From an uncultured Armatimonadota bacterium (GTDB lineage Bacteria; Armatimonadota; Fimbriimonadia; Fimbriimonadales; Fimbriimonadaceae): 64,000 bases of DNA. The notes under the pieces are model-generated. The model worked only from the letters and a program-made list of their open reading frames with translations, was not told the DNA's origin and did not search any database. The position numbers and the translations under genes are program-made. Positions 18,954 to 27,844 of the stretch are shown piece after piece. The DNA lies in NCBI GenBank assembly GCA_903927025.1, contig CAIYLG010000008.1:106116-170115 (forward strand), written 5' to 3'. How positions within the stretch are numbered: position 1 is the first letter of the stretch; the number at the start of each line of letters is the position of its first letter.

Positions 18954-21022
18954 CGGTTGTTGTCCTCTTTCTGCAGGAACGTCTCATTGGTGGACTTTCT
19001 CCAGGCCTGTCCCCAGCGATTGAGGCTGGAGAGGTTCTGAGGAGAGTTTCCTGTGAGGAAGAAGTTGGTTGGATTCCAAAGGACCCGGACCGTCACCGAG
19101 GCTCCCTTGACATTCCTGGCACCAAATCCATTCGCAAAACTAATCGATTGCGCGCTAGGGTCAACGCTTGTGAGGTCGACGAACGGGAGCGCTACCGTGG
19201 CGTCATTTCCGCCTGTGACCAAGAAGTCCTGGCCCATGAGGTCGTGGGTGACACCCGATCCGTCCACATAGGTGACTTCGCCGATCGTCACCTTTCGGCC
19301 GTTGTCTGAATTCGGGAAGTAGATGCGCGTTGCCGAACCGAGGCCGGTCTGGGTGCCACCAATGTAAAACTGACCCACGCTCAGGTTGGTCGGCGTTGTC
19401 GCCACCGAATACTGCGCGGCAGACTTTAGGACCTGAACCGAGAACTCCTGGTTGACCATGTACAGAGCCCGTACCGCTCGGTTGTCCATCTGAACATTCA
19501 CCGTCGTTCCGTCTGGCAGCAGGATCACTCCGGTGATGCCGTTGGTCGGATCGTTGTCCAGGTCGTAGAAGGTCACGACTCCGGAAGACTTGTCGATCGA
19601 GATCAGGTTCTGGCTCGGATTGGAAGGATTCACTTCGCAGTAAATTCCACCTGTGTCGAGGTCCATCAGAACGAAGTTGTCGGCCTTAGGTCCGTTGGCT
19701 CCGGAGGTGTCGGTCGTCCCATCCCCTCGCGCTGTTTCCAGCGTCGGGATCGGAGTGTTCGGCAATCCATCAGGTCCGGCGTTGCCAGCGACCTTGAGTC
19801 CGCCAACCGGCAGCTTGTGCTGAGCAAAAACGGCCTGAGGGTTAGCCGAGGAAACTTCGCCTGGCAGAACGCCAATGTCGACTCGGAAATCGTCGTGGAG
19901 AATTCTCCAGTCGTAGACGTCGTAGTTGACTCGAGCAGTGAGCGGCTCTCGATCATGACCCTCTCGGCTGATGAATACACCGTTGCCAATTGGATTGAAG
20001 AGGAGCACGCCTACATTCTCATTCAGCAGCTTGTACTGATAAGGGTCCACTGCGCTGAACGCCTGACCCGACTTGGGAAGCTGAACAAAGAATCGCTGAA
20101 CTCGAAGCGTATTCAGGTCCACGCTGACGACCGGATCGGTCACCAGACCGTTTACACCTGCGAGGGGAATCGCGGCGGAAAGCGGAGCTTGGCCGGATAT
20201 ATCTGGGTTCTGAGGTGGAATCGAAACCGGCGTCAGCTCCGTGTAGTCGCGCTTGAACACTCCACCGCTTCCATTGCTGACGTAGGCGGAGAAGGAGACC
20301 CGATAAACTCGGTTGTACGTGTCCTGCTGGAGGTTGCCCGAAGGGAACTCGATCGCAATCGAGCTGTTGGTCGGGTTAATCACGAAGTACTGATAGTCCG
20401 TTCGCTGAGCCTGCACGTTTGGCAAGCCGACGAACTGTTCCAGGTCGTTACCGTACACAGACAAGTTGGATGGCGTTGCGCCGTTCTGAGGCTGATAGCT
20501 GATCGGTCCGAACTGGAGCACCATCAGTCCGCCAAAGAACTGACTGCTGGTTCCCACTGCGCGAGGAGCAGGAACTCGTCTTCCCTCTCCGATCACTCGG
20601 CGAAAAACGTTGCTGCCCGTGAAGTAGGCCCAGTTCCCAAGAGCGTTTCCACTGCCATCGGAAGCAAAACCGTTGCTGTTGATGAAGCTGGCAAGCGTCC
20701 CAAGATCGCTGGGGTCCTTGCCGGAGTTGATCACCAAGTTGCCGTTGGAGTAGTACGCGGACACAATCTGCTCAGGCAACTGATCCGGTCGCAGCTTGAG
20801 TGACTCAACGTAATCCCGGGCAAGTGCCTGCGAGATCATCTTGTTGCGGTTCAGCAATAGGAGCTGAAATCCCTTGGGGAAGATCTGTATCACCGCGAGG
20901 ATTCCCACGAGGAACACCACGATCACCACCAAGATCTCAATAAGCGTGGTTCCCAGAACTCGCTTCAAGCTTGGTCTGCCGGCATGGCCAGATAGATGTG
21001 TCATAGAATCACTGAAAGACAT
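18950..21022 (-). CDS. PilV-like minor prepilin, enlarged, with atypical +1 residue
   Basis: 690 residues. A 24-residue basic leader ends in VLG and is followed by TTLIEILVVIVVFLVGILAV. The prepilin cut should fall after that Gly, leaving Thr instead of the usual Phe at +1 while Glu stays at +5. The helix and IFPKGFQLLLLNRNKMISQA region fit PilV/GspI minor pilins, normally about 130-200 residues. The rest is a long beta-rich ectodomain with the hairpin IDKSSGVVTFYDLDND near residue 480, a pattern also seen in the two giant propeller proteins. GGAG six bases before the ATG at 21022 supports this start. The stop overlaps the PilW-like start. Confidence 0.85.
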   Translation of the reverse strand: MSFSDSMTHLSGHAGRPSLKRVLGTTLIEILVVIVVFLVGILAVIQIFPKGFQLLLLNRNKMISQALARDYVESLKLRPDQLPEQIVSAYYSNGNLVINSGKDPSDLGTLASFINSNGFASDGSGNALGNWAYFTGSNVFRRVIGEGRRVPAPRAVGTSSQFFGGLMVLQFGPISYQPQNGATPSNLSVYGNDLEQFVGLPNVQAQRTDYQYFVINPTNSSIAIEFPSGNLQQDTYNRVYRVSFSAYVSNGSGGVFKRDYTELTPVSIPPQNPDISGQAPLSAAIPLAGVNGLVTDPVVSVDLNTLRVQRFFVQLPKSGQAFSAVDPYQYKLLNENVGVLLFNPIGNGVFISREGHDREPLTARVNYDVYDWRILHDDFRVDIGVLPGEVSSANPQAVFAQHKLPVGGLKVAGNAGPDGLPNTPIPTLETARGDGTTDTSGANGPKADNFVLMDLDTGGIYCEVNPSNPSQNLISIDKSSGVVTFYDLDNDPTNGITGVILLPDGTTVNVQMDNRAVRALYMVNQEFSVQVLKSAAQYSVATTPTNLSVGQFYIGGTQTGLGSATRIYFPNSDNGRKVTIGEVTYVDGSGVTHDLMGQDFLVTGGNDATVALPFVDLTSVDPSAQSISFANGFGARNVKGASVTVRVLWNPTNFFLTGNSPQNLSSLNRWGQAWRKSTNETFLQKEDNNR

Positions 21023-21034
21023 GCGTGCTCCGCA

Positions 21035-21901
21035 CTAGGGCGTTACCAGCCAGGAAGCCACTGCAACGGCTGAAGAATCGTAAGGCTTAGCGCTGCCGCC
21101 CAGGAATAGGACCATGTCCTTCTTGGTATGGGCGACGGCTCCGGCGTCGTAGTCGCGGAAGAAGCTGTTCCACGTCACCACTGTCGTTTCCGGTGGTTCG
21201 AGGTAGCCAAGCTGGCGAGGATTGTCATCCGAAGCGCCATTGAATCCGCTCAAGTTGCATGCTGAGCCCGCTGCAGCAATGTCCGGAACCGTTTTCGTGG
21301 TCCAGAACGGCGAGTAGTGAATCTCAGTGCGGAAGCCCGAGCCATTTTCGTTTGGAACAGTGGCCACGTCATATCCGCTGATGGAATAGTAAAAGTTGTT
21401 GACGACATACGGAGTCGCGCCGCCGCCAGGGTTAAAGCACCGCTGAACATTGCCATCGGCAGGTCCGTACTTCTGAACGCCGCTGGCGTTTGGATACAGC
21501 GAATCCATGCCGCCTTTGTTCGGCCATACGGCCGTCGTAAACTGTGTCTGCTGACTGCTTCCGTTGCCTCGATCGTACGCAGGTCGGAACGTTTCCAGTG
21601 AGTCCACTCGCTTGGGAAAAAGTGCTCCTGCAACCTGGTTGGCCGGAATCATATCGTTCAGCACAGGATTGGGTCCGCCGTTGTACTGCGTGACATAACC
21701 CAGCAGTGCAGGTGGATAGCCACCCTGGTCCTGCCGATACAGTTGGAGGGCAGATCGGAGCGCGTTCATGTTGGACATGTCGGAGCTGCGATAGGCAGAA
21801 TCCTTCACCCTCGCAAACACCGGGAAGATGATTGCGGCAAGAATCGCGATGATGGCGATGACGACTAGAAGTTCAATAAGGGTGAAGCCCCGTTTCAGCA
21901 T
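21035..21901 (-). CDS. Pilin/pseudopilin of the GspG/FimU type
   Basis: 288 residues starting MLKRGFTLIELLVVIAIIAI, a canonical prepilin signal with Phe at +1 and Glu at +5. FPVFARVKDSAYRSSDMSN and LYRQDQGGYPP follow, a style common in Armatimonadota and Planctomycetes pseudopilins. The protein is somewhat larger than a GspG major pseudopilin (about 140 residues). I place the start at 21901, where a GGAG lies ten bases upstream and the leader is four residues; a start at 22000 would give an implausible 37-residue leader and overlap pilD. It is the first of four prepilin genes in a row and may be the FimU-like adaptor or a major pilin. Confidence 0.87.
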   Translation of the reverse strand: MLKRGFTLIELLVVIAIIAILAAIIFPVFARVKDSAYRSSDMSNMNALRSALQLYRQDQGGYPPALLGYVTQYNGGPNPVLNDMIPANQVAGALFPKRVDSLETFRPAYDRGNGSSQQTQFTTAVWPNKGGMDSLYPNASGVQKYGPADGNVQRCFNPGGGATPYVVNNFYYSISGYDVATVPNENGSGFRTEIHYSPFWTTKTVPDIAAAGSACNLSGFNGASDDNPRQLGYLEPPETTVVTWNSFFRDYDAGAVAHTKKDMVLFLGGSAKPYDSSAVAVASWLVTP

Positions 21902-21981
21902 GTGAGATGTACTCCACTCAATCCTGGGTTTCTGACTGGACAAATTGGGTTTTTGTTCCCGACGGCAGACATCGACATGGC

Positions 21982-23220
21982 TCATATCTTCTTGTTCCAT
22001 TGGCTCCCTCCCGTCACATCGCAGCGTGAGTCACTCGCAACCCACCCTGCTCCGCTCATCGCAGAACCTATGCTGTATCCAGCACGACAGTTTAGACGGT
22101 TAGGCTCAATTTCCACAAACCCCTTTGAACCTGAATGTTCAAGAGATGCGGCATGAGTTACCGTTTTCCAGTAATTCGAAAGTCCCTTCTCAATTTGCGG
22201 TGCAAACAGCATGCAAACCACGGCTCCAACCGCGAGGTATGGACCGAATGGGATGGTGGTTAAGGAGGGCTTCCAGTTGTCATCTTCAATGAGTTCCTCA
22301 CTGGGATTCTCTCCGATCCACTTATAAATACCTGGGGCAAAGATCCCAACGATGTCGAGACAGAACAGATACCACGCCCCATGGATGATGAGGCTGCCGA
22401 TCGATTCCGGCGCAAGCTCTTCCTCTTCCGCAGCGAGCACCGGAGTCGGCTGCTCTCCAGTCCCTTCCCCGCCCTCAACAGGCTCCGTACTCTCGACGAC
22501 AGCCACGGCTGCATCAGTTGTGGCCTGCCGAGAAGCGATGACGAGCATCGCGATGCCAAAGACGAGACCCGCCACCACCGCGATGACCATGTTCACGCAA
22601 AGCATCGGCCCTCCTAAGAGGGCACCCACGCCTCGCATCATCTTAATGTCGCCATGCCCCATCGCGTCTTTGCCGAACAGCACACGGCCAAACATTGCGA
22701 TGCCGGTGAGCATGCCCCACCCCATCAGCGCTCCCATCACTCCGACCAATGGAGTTTTGTTGAGAACCTGATAGACGATGCCAAAGAGGAGAAGAAAAGC
22801 GTTGAGCTCGTCCGGGATGATGTACAGCTCCCAGTCGATAAAGAAGACTGAGACGAGCGCAGCCGTCGTCAGGCAGTAGAACCCAGTTCGGAGCGGGTCG
22901 TACTGCACAAACATGAACTGGTGCCAAATCACAGCCCACAGCGACCCATTGAGAAGCTCAACCCAGAAATACCGGGAAGAGAACGGGGTGTGGCAGTATC
23001 GGCACTTCCCTCTTGCGAGAAGATAGCTGAAGAGAGGAAAAAGGTCCGGCACCCCTAGCGAATGCTTACAGATCGGACAAAAACTTTTTGGAGGATTCGA
23101 AAGGGAGAGCCCTCGAGGCAATCGGTAGATAACAACGTTCAGAAAACTTCCGATAGCTGCGCCGAAGATGAGAGCGATAACCCAGCTCCAGCCTGGCACT
23201 ATCGAGAATTGTGAATCCAT
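21982..23220 (-). CDS. pilD: Prepilin peptidase / N-methyltransferase PilD
   Basis: 412-residue integral membrane aspartyl protease that removes prepilin leaders and methylates the new N-terminus. The N-terminal domain has FGAAIGSFLNVVIYRLPRG and the zinc-type cysteine pairs CPICKHS and CRYCHTP. The two catalytic aspartates are in DWELYIIPDELN and in the GxGD site GHGDIKMM. Several hydrophobic segments are visible. An acidic linker after about residue 230 (STEPVEGGEGTGEQPTP, then EEEELAPES) lengthens the protein beyond the usual 250-290 residues, and two further membrane segments follow. It sits directly upstream of the four prepilins it should process. Confidence 0.95.
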   Translation of the reverse strand: MDSQFSIVPGWSWVIALIFGAAIGSFLNVVIYRLPRGLSLSNPPKSFCPICKHSLGVPDLFPLFSYLLARGKCRYCHTPFSSRYFWVELLNGSLWAVIWHQFMFVQYDPLRTGFYCLTTAALVSVFFIDWELYIIPDELNAFLLLFGIVYQVLNKTPLVGVMGALMGWGMLTGIAMFGRVLFGKDAMGHGDIKMMRGVGALLGGPMLCVNMVIAVVAGLVFGIAMLVIASRQATTDAAVAVVESTEPVEGGEGTGEQPTPVLAAEEEELAPESIGSLIIHGAWYLFCLDIVGIFAPGIYKWIGENPSEELIEDDNWKPSLTTIPFGPYLAVGAVVCMLFAPQIEKGLSNYWKTVTHAASLEHSGSKGFVEIEPNRLNCRAGYSIGSAMSGAGWVASDSRCDVTGGSQWNKKI

Positions 23221-23286
23221 TTTGCACGTAGCTTAACAGCGAAGCCCGCCCGACACAAGGTCAGGCGGGCTCCGAACACATAACCG

Positions 23287-24519
23287 TTACTTGTCGTCGC
23301 CGCCACCAGAAGACAGTTTCGAGATAACGTCTACCAGCGGAAGGAACATCGAGATGACAATGAAGCCGACGACGAAACCGAGACCGACGATCATGATCGG
23401 CTCGATAGCGGCCGTCAGTGATGCGAGCGTAGCTTCAACTTCGTTCTCGTAGAAGTCGGCAATCTTCTGAAGCATGAAGTCCAGAGATCCCGATTCCTCA
23501 CCGACACCGATCATGTGAACGACCATCGGTGGGAAGAGTCGAGAGGCTTCGAGCGGATCGCCGATGCGGTCTCCTTCTCGAATTCTTGCACGTGCTTCCA
23601 AAAGCGCGTCCGCCATGATCGTGTTGCCAACCGTGCCGGCAACCGTCTCCATAGCCTGAAGAATAGGAACACCAGAAGTAAGCAGCGTACCCATGGTTCG
23701 GCTGAACCGAGCCATACAGATCTTGTGGTGAAGCTTACCGAATACCGGAATCTTCAACCGTACGCGGTCTGCCACGCGGCGACCGAATCGGGTGCTGACA
23801 AACATTCGATAGGCGAAGATAAAGATAACGACCGAGATCGCAACCATCCACCAGTAGTACTTGATGACATTGGAGATGTCGATCAGGAACTTGGTTGGCG
23901 CGGGAAGGTCATCCGCCTTCAAGCCCAAGTCCGTGAGAATCGCCGCCCATTGAGGAACGAACCACGAAACAAGGAAGATAACGATACCGGTCGACATGAT
24001 GAGGACCAAGACCGGATAGGTCATAGCCGACTTCACCTTGCGGCGCAGTTCTACGTCCTTTTCAAGGAAGTGCGAAAGACGCTGGAGGGACTCTTCCAGA
24101 ACACCACCAACTTCACCTGCTTTGATAAGACCGATAAACAGGTTATTGAAGGTCTTGGGGTGCCGCTGCATGGCTCGAGAAAGGCTTTCGCCCGACTCGA
24201 CGCGCTCGCCGATGTCGACGAGAATCTTTTTAAGCTTTGGATCTTGGGTCTGGTGGCCGAGAACGTCCAGACAGCGAACGAGCGAAACGCCCGCATCAAC
24301 CATCGTCGAGAACTGTCGACAGAAAACCGAGAGGTGGGTGAGCTTAACTTTGCCGTAAGTCTTCGATTTCGGAGACTTCGACTTGATCATCGTTAATTCG
24401 GTGATCGTAAAGCCTTGCTCCTCAAACCTCCTCCTTAGCAGGTCTTCGCTTTCAGCATCCGCGGTCCCCTTTTGGAGGCCGCCGTTGGCATCTCGGAATG
24501 TATAGCTGTATACGGGCAT
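23287..24519 (-). CDS. pilC: Type IV pilus inner-membrane platform protein PilC (GspF family)
   Basis: 410 residues, the usual size. It is the polytopic platform that couples the cytoplasmic ATPases to pilin insertion. MPVYSYTFRDANGGLQKGT is the standard GspF/PilC start. The two repeated T2SSF domains carry FCRQFSTMVDAGVSLVRCL and FSRTMGTLLTSGVPILQAME, and three membrane helices lie around residues 168-190, 215-240 and 375-398. AGGAG eight bases before the ATG is a good ribosome site. The pilT stop is 16 bases upstream. Confidence 0.96.
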   Translation of the reverse strand: MPVYSYTFRDANGGLQKGTADAESEDLLRRRFEEQGFTITELTMIKSKSPKSKTYGKVKLTHLSVFCRQFSTMVDAGVSLVRCLDVLGHQTQDPKLKKILVDIGERVESGESLSRAMQRHPKTFNNLFIGLIKAGEVGGVLEESLQRLSHFLEKDVELRRKVKSAMTYPVLVLIMSTGIVIFLVSWFVPQWAAILTDLGLKADDLPAPTKFLIDISNVIKYYWWMVAISVVIFIFAYRMFVSTRFGRRVADRVRLKIPVFGKLHHKICMARFSRTMGTLLTSGVPILQAMETVAGTVGNTIMADALLEARARIREGDRIGDPLEASRLFPPMVVHMIGVGEESGSLDFMLQKIADFYENEVEATLASLTAAIEPIMIVGLGFVVGFIVISMFLPLVDVISKLSSGGGDDK

Positions 24520-24535
24520 GTTCTAGCTCCTAGCC

Positions 24536-25789
24536 TTATCGTCTCATGGGCGCGCCGCCCTGTGGGCCGCCGCCTGGAGGGGCCGCCTGGGTGTTGATCA
24601 TCTTTCGCAGCTCATCTGGGTTCTGGCATCGAGACATACCGTCTTCCAGCGTGATGAACCCCTTGAGATACAGGTCGCGCAGACACTGGTCCATCGTGAT
24701 CATTCCCGCGTTTCCGCTTGTTTGAATCATGGACGTGATCTGGTGGGTCTTCGCTTCTCGAATAAGGTTTCGAATAGCGGAAGAGGCGATCATGATCTCA
24801 TTGGCCGGCACACGGCCGGTGCTTCCTGCCCGAGGCAGAAGCTGCTGGGAGACGATCGCAACGAGGTTGTTGGAAAGCTGAACACGAATCTGCTCCTGCT
24901 GTCCTGGGGGGAAAACGTCAATCATACGGTCAACGGATTCAGCCGCGTTGTTCGTGTGAAGCGTGGCGAACACAAGGTGACCCGTTTCAGCCGCGGTGAT
25001 GGCCAGCGAGATCGTTTCCATATCGCGCATTTCACCGACGAGCAGAATGTCCGGATCTTCTCGGAGCGAACCACGAAGAGCGTTGAGGAAGCTTCGGGTA
25101 TCGGAGCCAACTTCGCGCTGATTGATGACCGACTGCTTGTGCTCGTGCAGATATTCAATCGGGTCTTCAATCGTGATGATGTGGTGAGCGAAGTTGGTGT
25201 TGATGTGGTTGATCATCGCCGCAAGCGAGGTCGACTTACCGGAACCGGTAGGACCCGTCACAAGGATAAGACCACGAGGCTTTTCGCACAGACGATTCAA
25301 GATTGGAGGCAGGTTCAGCTGCTCCGTTGTTGGGATCTTCTGCGGAATAAGTCGGAACGCTGCCGCAACCGAACCCTTGTCGCGGTACATGTTCACACGG
25401 AACCGAGCGCGGCGGGGGAGCGAGTAGGAAAAGTCGAGTTCCAGGGTCGTTTCGAACTTGTTGATGTTCTCGTCAGAAATGATGTCGTACATCATTCTCT
25501 GGATTTCCTGGGGCGTGAACTCTTCATAGTTCAGACGCTTTAGCTTTCCATCCTCTCGGATAACAGGAGGGGAAGACTGGCAGATGTGAAGGTCGGAGGC
25601 TTGCCTATCCACCACAATGTGGAGAAGCTCGTCGATATGCAGGTCTTTGAGCAGTGCTGGCGGAGCTTTCGGCTCTTCCTCTTTCACTGGCTCCTGATTC
25701 TGCTGAATCGGCGGCATCATCGAGCCAACACCTGGGCGCGCCATAGGAGGCATGCCGCCGGGGTTGTTGATAGGGGGGATATTGCTCAT
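24536..25789 (-). CDS. pilT: Type IV pilus retraction ATPase PilT
   Basis: 417-residue hexameric ATPase that powers pilus retraction and twitching. The Walker A motif GPTGSGKST is near residue 178, the Asp box is ITIEDPIEYLHEHKQS, Walker B is DILLVGEMRD, the His box is GHLVFATLHTNNA, and the PilT-specific AIRNLIREAK helix is intact. An extra Pro/Met-rich N-terminal segment of about 40 residues and a Gly/Pro-rich tail are additions to the usual 345-residue core. It follows pilB after 27 bases and precedes pilC by 16. Confidence 0.97.
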   Translation of the reverse strand: MSNIPPINNPGGMPPMARPGVGSMMPPIQQNQEPVKEEEPKAPPALLKDLHIDELLHIVVDRQASDLHICQSSPPVIREDGKLKRLNYEEFTPQEIQRMMYDIISDENINKFETTLELDFSYSLPRRARFRVNMYRDKGSVAAAFRLIPQKIPTTEQLNLPPILNRLCEKPRGLILVTGPTGSGKSTSLAAMINHINTNFAHHIITIEDPIEYLHEHKQSVINQREVGSDTRSFLNALRGSLREDPDILLVGEMRDMETISLAITAAETGHLVFATLHTNNAAESVDRMIDVFPPGQQEQIRVQLSNNLVAIVSQQLLPRAGSTGRVPANEIMIASSAIRNLIREAKTHQITSMIQTSGNAGMITMDQCLRDLYLKGFITLEDGMSRCQNPDELRKMINTQAAPPGGGPQGGAPMRR

Positions 25790-25816
25790 CTCAGTTCTTT
25801 TGTATCTAGGCCAAGG

Positions 25817-27592
25817 CTAGAAGCCTGCAGTGAAGACGACGCGCATAATTTCTTGCGGGTCGGTCCAACCAGAAAGCACCTTTTCCAGTCCATCTTCTCG
25901 AAGTTCCCTCATTCCGCTAGCTTTAGCGGCTTCCTTCACTTCGTGGAGCGGCGCACGTCGTACAACGAGCTCGGCGATTTCGGAGTTCATGACCATCAGT
26001 TCATGAATACCGGTACGACCGCGATAGCCGGTCATTTTGTTCGAATCAGCCGGAACTCCTCGATAAAGCGTGATCAACTCATCTGGATCGGTGTAGTCCA
26101 AACCAAAGCGTCGAAGGTCCGCGGCTGGCACCTGGTATGGCTCTTTGTTGTCGCCGTCGATCTTTCTTGCAAGTCGCTGAGCGAGAACGCCGATGACCGT
26201 AGCGGTGATCAGGTACGGCTCAACTCCCATGTCGATCATACGAAGGGTAGCGGATGGCGCGTCGTTCGTGTGAAGCGTCGAAAGCACAAGGTGCCCCGTA
26301 AGAGCGGCTTCAATTCCGATTTCAGCCGTCTCAAGGTCACGCATCTCACCGACCATGATGATGTCAGGATCCTGTCGGAGGAAGGCTCGAAGCGCGGTGG
26401 CAAACGTCAGACCCGCCTTTCGGTTCATCTGAACCTGAGCGATGCCGTTCAGCTGATACTCAACGGGGTCCTCCGCGGTCATGATGTTCACACCAACCGT
26501 GTTGAGTTTGTTGAGAACCGAATACTGAGTGGTCGTCTTTCCAGATCCCGTAGGACCCGTGCAGAGAAACATTCCGTTCGGCTGAGAGACCAGCTCTTCA
26601 ATCCGAACCTGGTTCTCTTCGGTGAATCCGATCTTCTGCAAGCCAAGCATAACGCTCGACTTGTCCAGAATTCGCATAACGATCTTTTCGCCGAACGGAG
26701 TTGGCACCGAACTGACACGAAGGTCGTACTCTTTGCCGGTGTGTCGAACTTCGATACGACCGTCTTGAGGGATACGGCGCTCGGCAATGTTCATGTCCGC
26801 CATGATCTTCAAACGTGAGATCAGAGGAGCCATGAGGTTCCGTGGAACCGTCATCGCCTCGGCAAGAACTCCGTCAATTCGGTATCGGACTCGAACGGAG
26901 CGCTGTTGGGGCTCAACGTGGATGTCAGAAGCTCGGTCGGCAACCGCCTGCTGGATAAGGGCGTTGGCAAGCTTGATGATCGGAGCCTGCTCCGCCATCT
27001 TCTCGGCATCGCCTTCGCTATCCGATTCATCGTCAGCTGCGCGACGACCTGCTCCCGCAAGGGCGATCGCACCACGGATGTCCGCGTTGAAGTTGGTCTG
27101 AGATGCCGCGACCGGAGTCGCCGCTGGAGTCGGAGTCGTCTCGGGAAGAGCCGCGCCGCCGCCGTAATACTTCTTGATCGCGTCCTCGATAGCGCCAGGA
27201 ACGGCAACTACTGGAACAACGCGGCAACCAGAAGCGATCTTGATGTCATCAATCGCGTTCAGGTTGTTTGGGTTGGACATCGCGACGTAAAGCGTCTGTC
27301 CATCCCGTTTGACCGGCATCGCGGAGTGAGACTTGACCAGCCTCTCTGGCACAACGTTGGTTGCGGATGACTCAATCGTGATTCGATCAAGATCCGCAAA
27401 GGCGAAGCCCTGCTCTTGAGCTTTCGCCTGCAGAACTTCTCGCTCACCCACCATGTTGAGGGTGACCAAAACTTTAGAGATATCCGTTTGCCCAGTCTGT
27501 TGCTGGACTTTCTTTGCCTCTTCAAATTGTTCCTGTTTGAGATACCCCTTCTCAATCAGAAACTGAACCATCGGTTTTCGCGGCAACGCCAT
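25817..27592 (-). CDS. pilB: Type IV pilus extension ATPase PilB (GspE family), without the zinc cysteines
   Basis: 591 residues, normal size for the assembly ATPase. An N-terminal MshEN/T2SSE_N domain (LIEKGYLKQEQFEEAKKVQQ) precedes the ATPase core with Walker A GPTGSGKTTTQ near residue 345, the Asp box MTAEDPVEYQL, Walker B DIIMVGEMRD and the His box GHLVLSTLHTNDA. PilB/GspE proteins normally carry a tetracysteine metal site after the AQRLARK helix. Here that region reads ARKIDGDNKE and VPADSNKMTGYRGRTGIHE, with none of the four cysteines. GGTGA nine bases before the ATG is a reasonable ribosome site. It is the first gene of the pilus operon. Confidence 0.96.
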   Translation of the reverse strand: MALPRKPMVQFLIEKGYLKQEQFEEAKKVQQQTGQTDISKVLVTLNMVGEREVLQAKAQEQGFAFADLDRITIESSATNVVPERLVKSHSAMPVKRDGQTLYVAMSNPNNLNAIDDIKIASGCRVVPVVAVPGAIEDAIKKYYGGGAALPETTPTPAATPVAASQTNFNADIRGAIALAGAGRRAADDESDSEGDAEKMAEQAPIIKLANALIQQAVADRASDIHVEPQQRSVRVRYRIDGVLAEAMTVPRNLMAPLISRLKIMADMNIAERRIPQDGRIEVRHTGKEYDLRVSSVPTPFGEKIVMRILDKSSVMLGLQKIGFTEENQVRIEELVSQPNGMFLCTGPTGSGKTTTQYSVLNKLNTVGVNIMTAEDPVEYQLNGIAQVQMNRKAGLTFATALRAFLRQDPDIIMVGEMRDLETAEIGIEAALTGHLVLSTLHTNDAPSATLRMIDMGVEPYLITATVIGVLAQRLARKIDGDNKEPYQVPAADLRRFGLDYTDPDELITLYRGVPADSNKMTGYRGRTGIHELMVMNSEIAELVVRRAPLHEVKEAAKASGMRELREDGLEKVLSGWTDPQEIMRVVFTAGF

Positions 27593-27653
27593 AGATGCTT
27601 TTCACCAAGTCCTCGATCCAGACGTATCCCTGGACTTCCTCATTAGACCGATT

Positions 27654-27659
27654 ATTGTA
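27654..27659 (-). promoter_or_regulatory. Possible -10 element for the pilus operon
   Basis: TACAAT on the minus strand about 60 bases before the pilB start. The hexamer 17 bases further upstream is a poor -35 (TTATGG), so this is only a candidate for the transcription start of the whole pilB-to-propeller run. Confidence 0.3.
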
Positions 27660-27829
27660 GACCATTGGGTCTCAGCCATAACCAGCATGGGGACCCGAGT
27701 CGCTTCTTTGACGACTTCATCCCCTCATTTGGTTCGCTGCACAATCGATCAGCCCCATAGAATCAGGGTTATGGGCCGATTAAGTCAAGTAGTGCCTATC
27801 CGTGACTTGGGACCGGCCCAGCAACCGTC

Positions 27830-27838
27830 TGGTACAAC
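27830..27838 (+). promoter_or_regulatory. Extended -10 promoter of argS, predicting a leaderless mRNA
   Basis: TGG followed by TACAAC (27833-27838) is an extended -10 (TGn plus hexamer). Exactly six bases separate it from the TTG start codon at 27845, so transcription should begin on or next to the start codon. No ribosome site precedes the TTG. No strong -35 is visible, which is normal for extended -10 promoters. Confidence 0.5.
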
Positions 27839-27844
27839 CTAAAC

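Noticed and set aside
21902..22000. Longer start for the GspG-like pilin at 22000
   Set aside because: It would place 37 residues before the prepilin cut and overlap pilD, while ATG 21901 gives a normal leader with a ribosome site.
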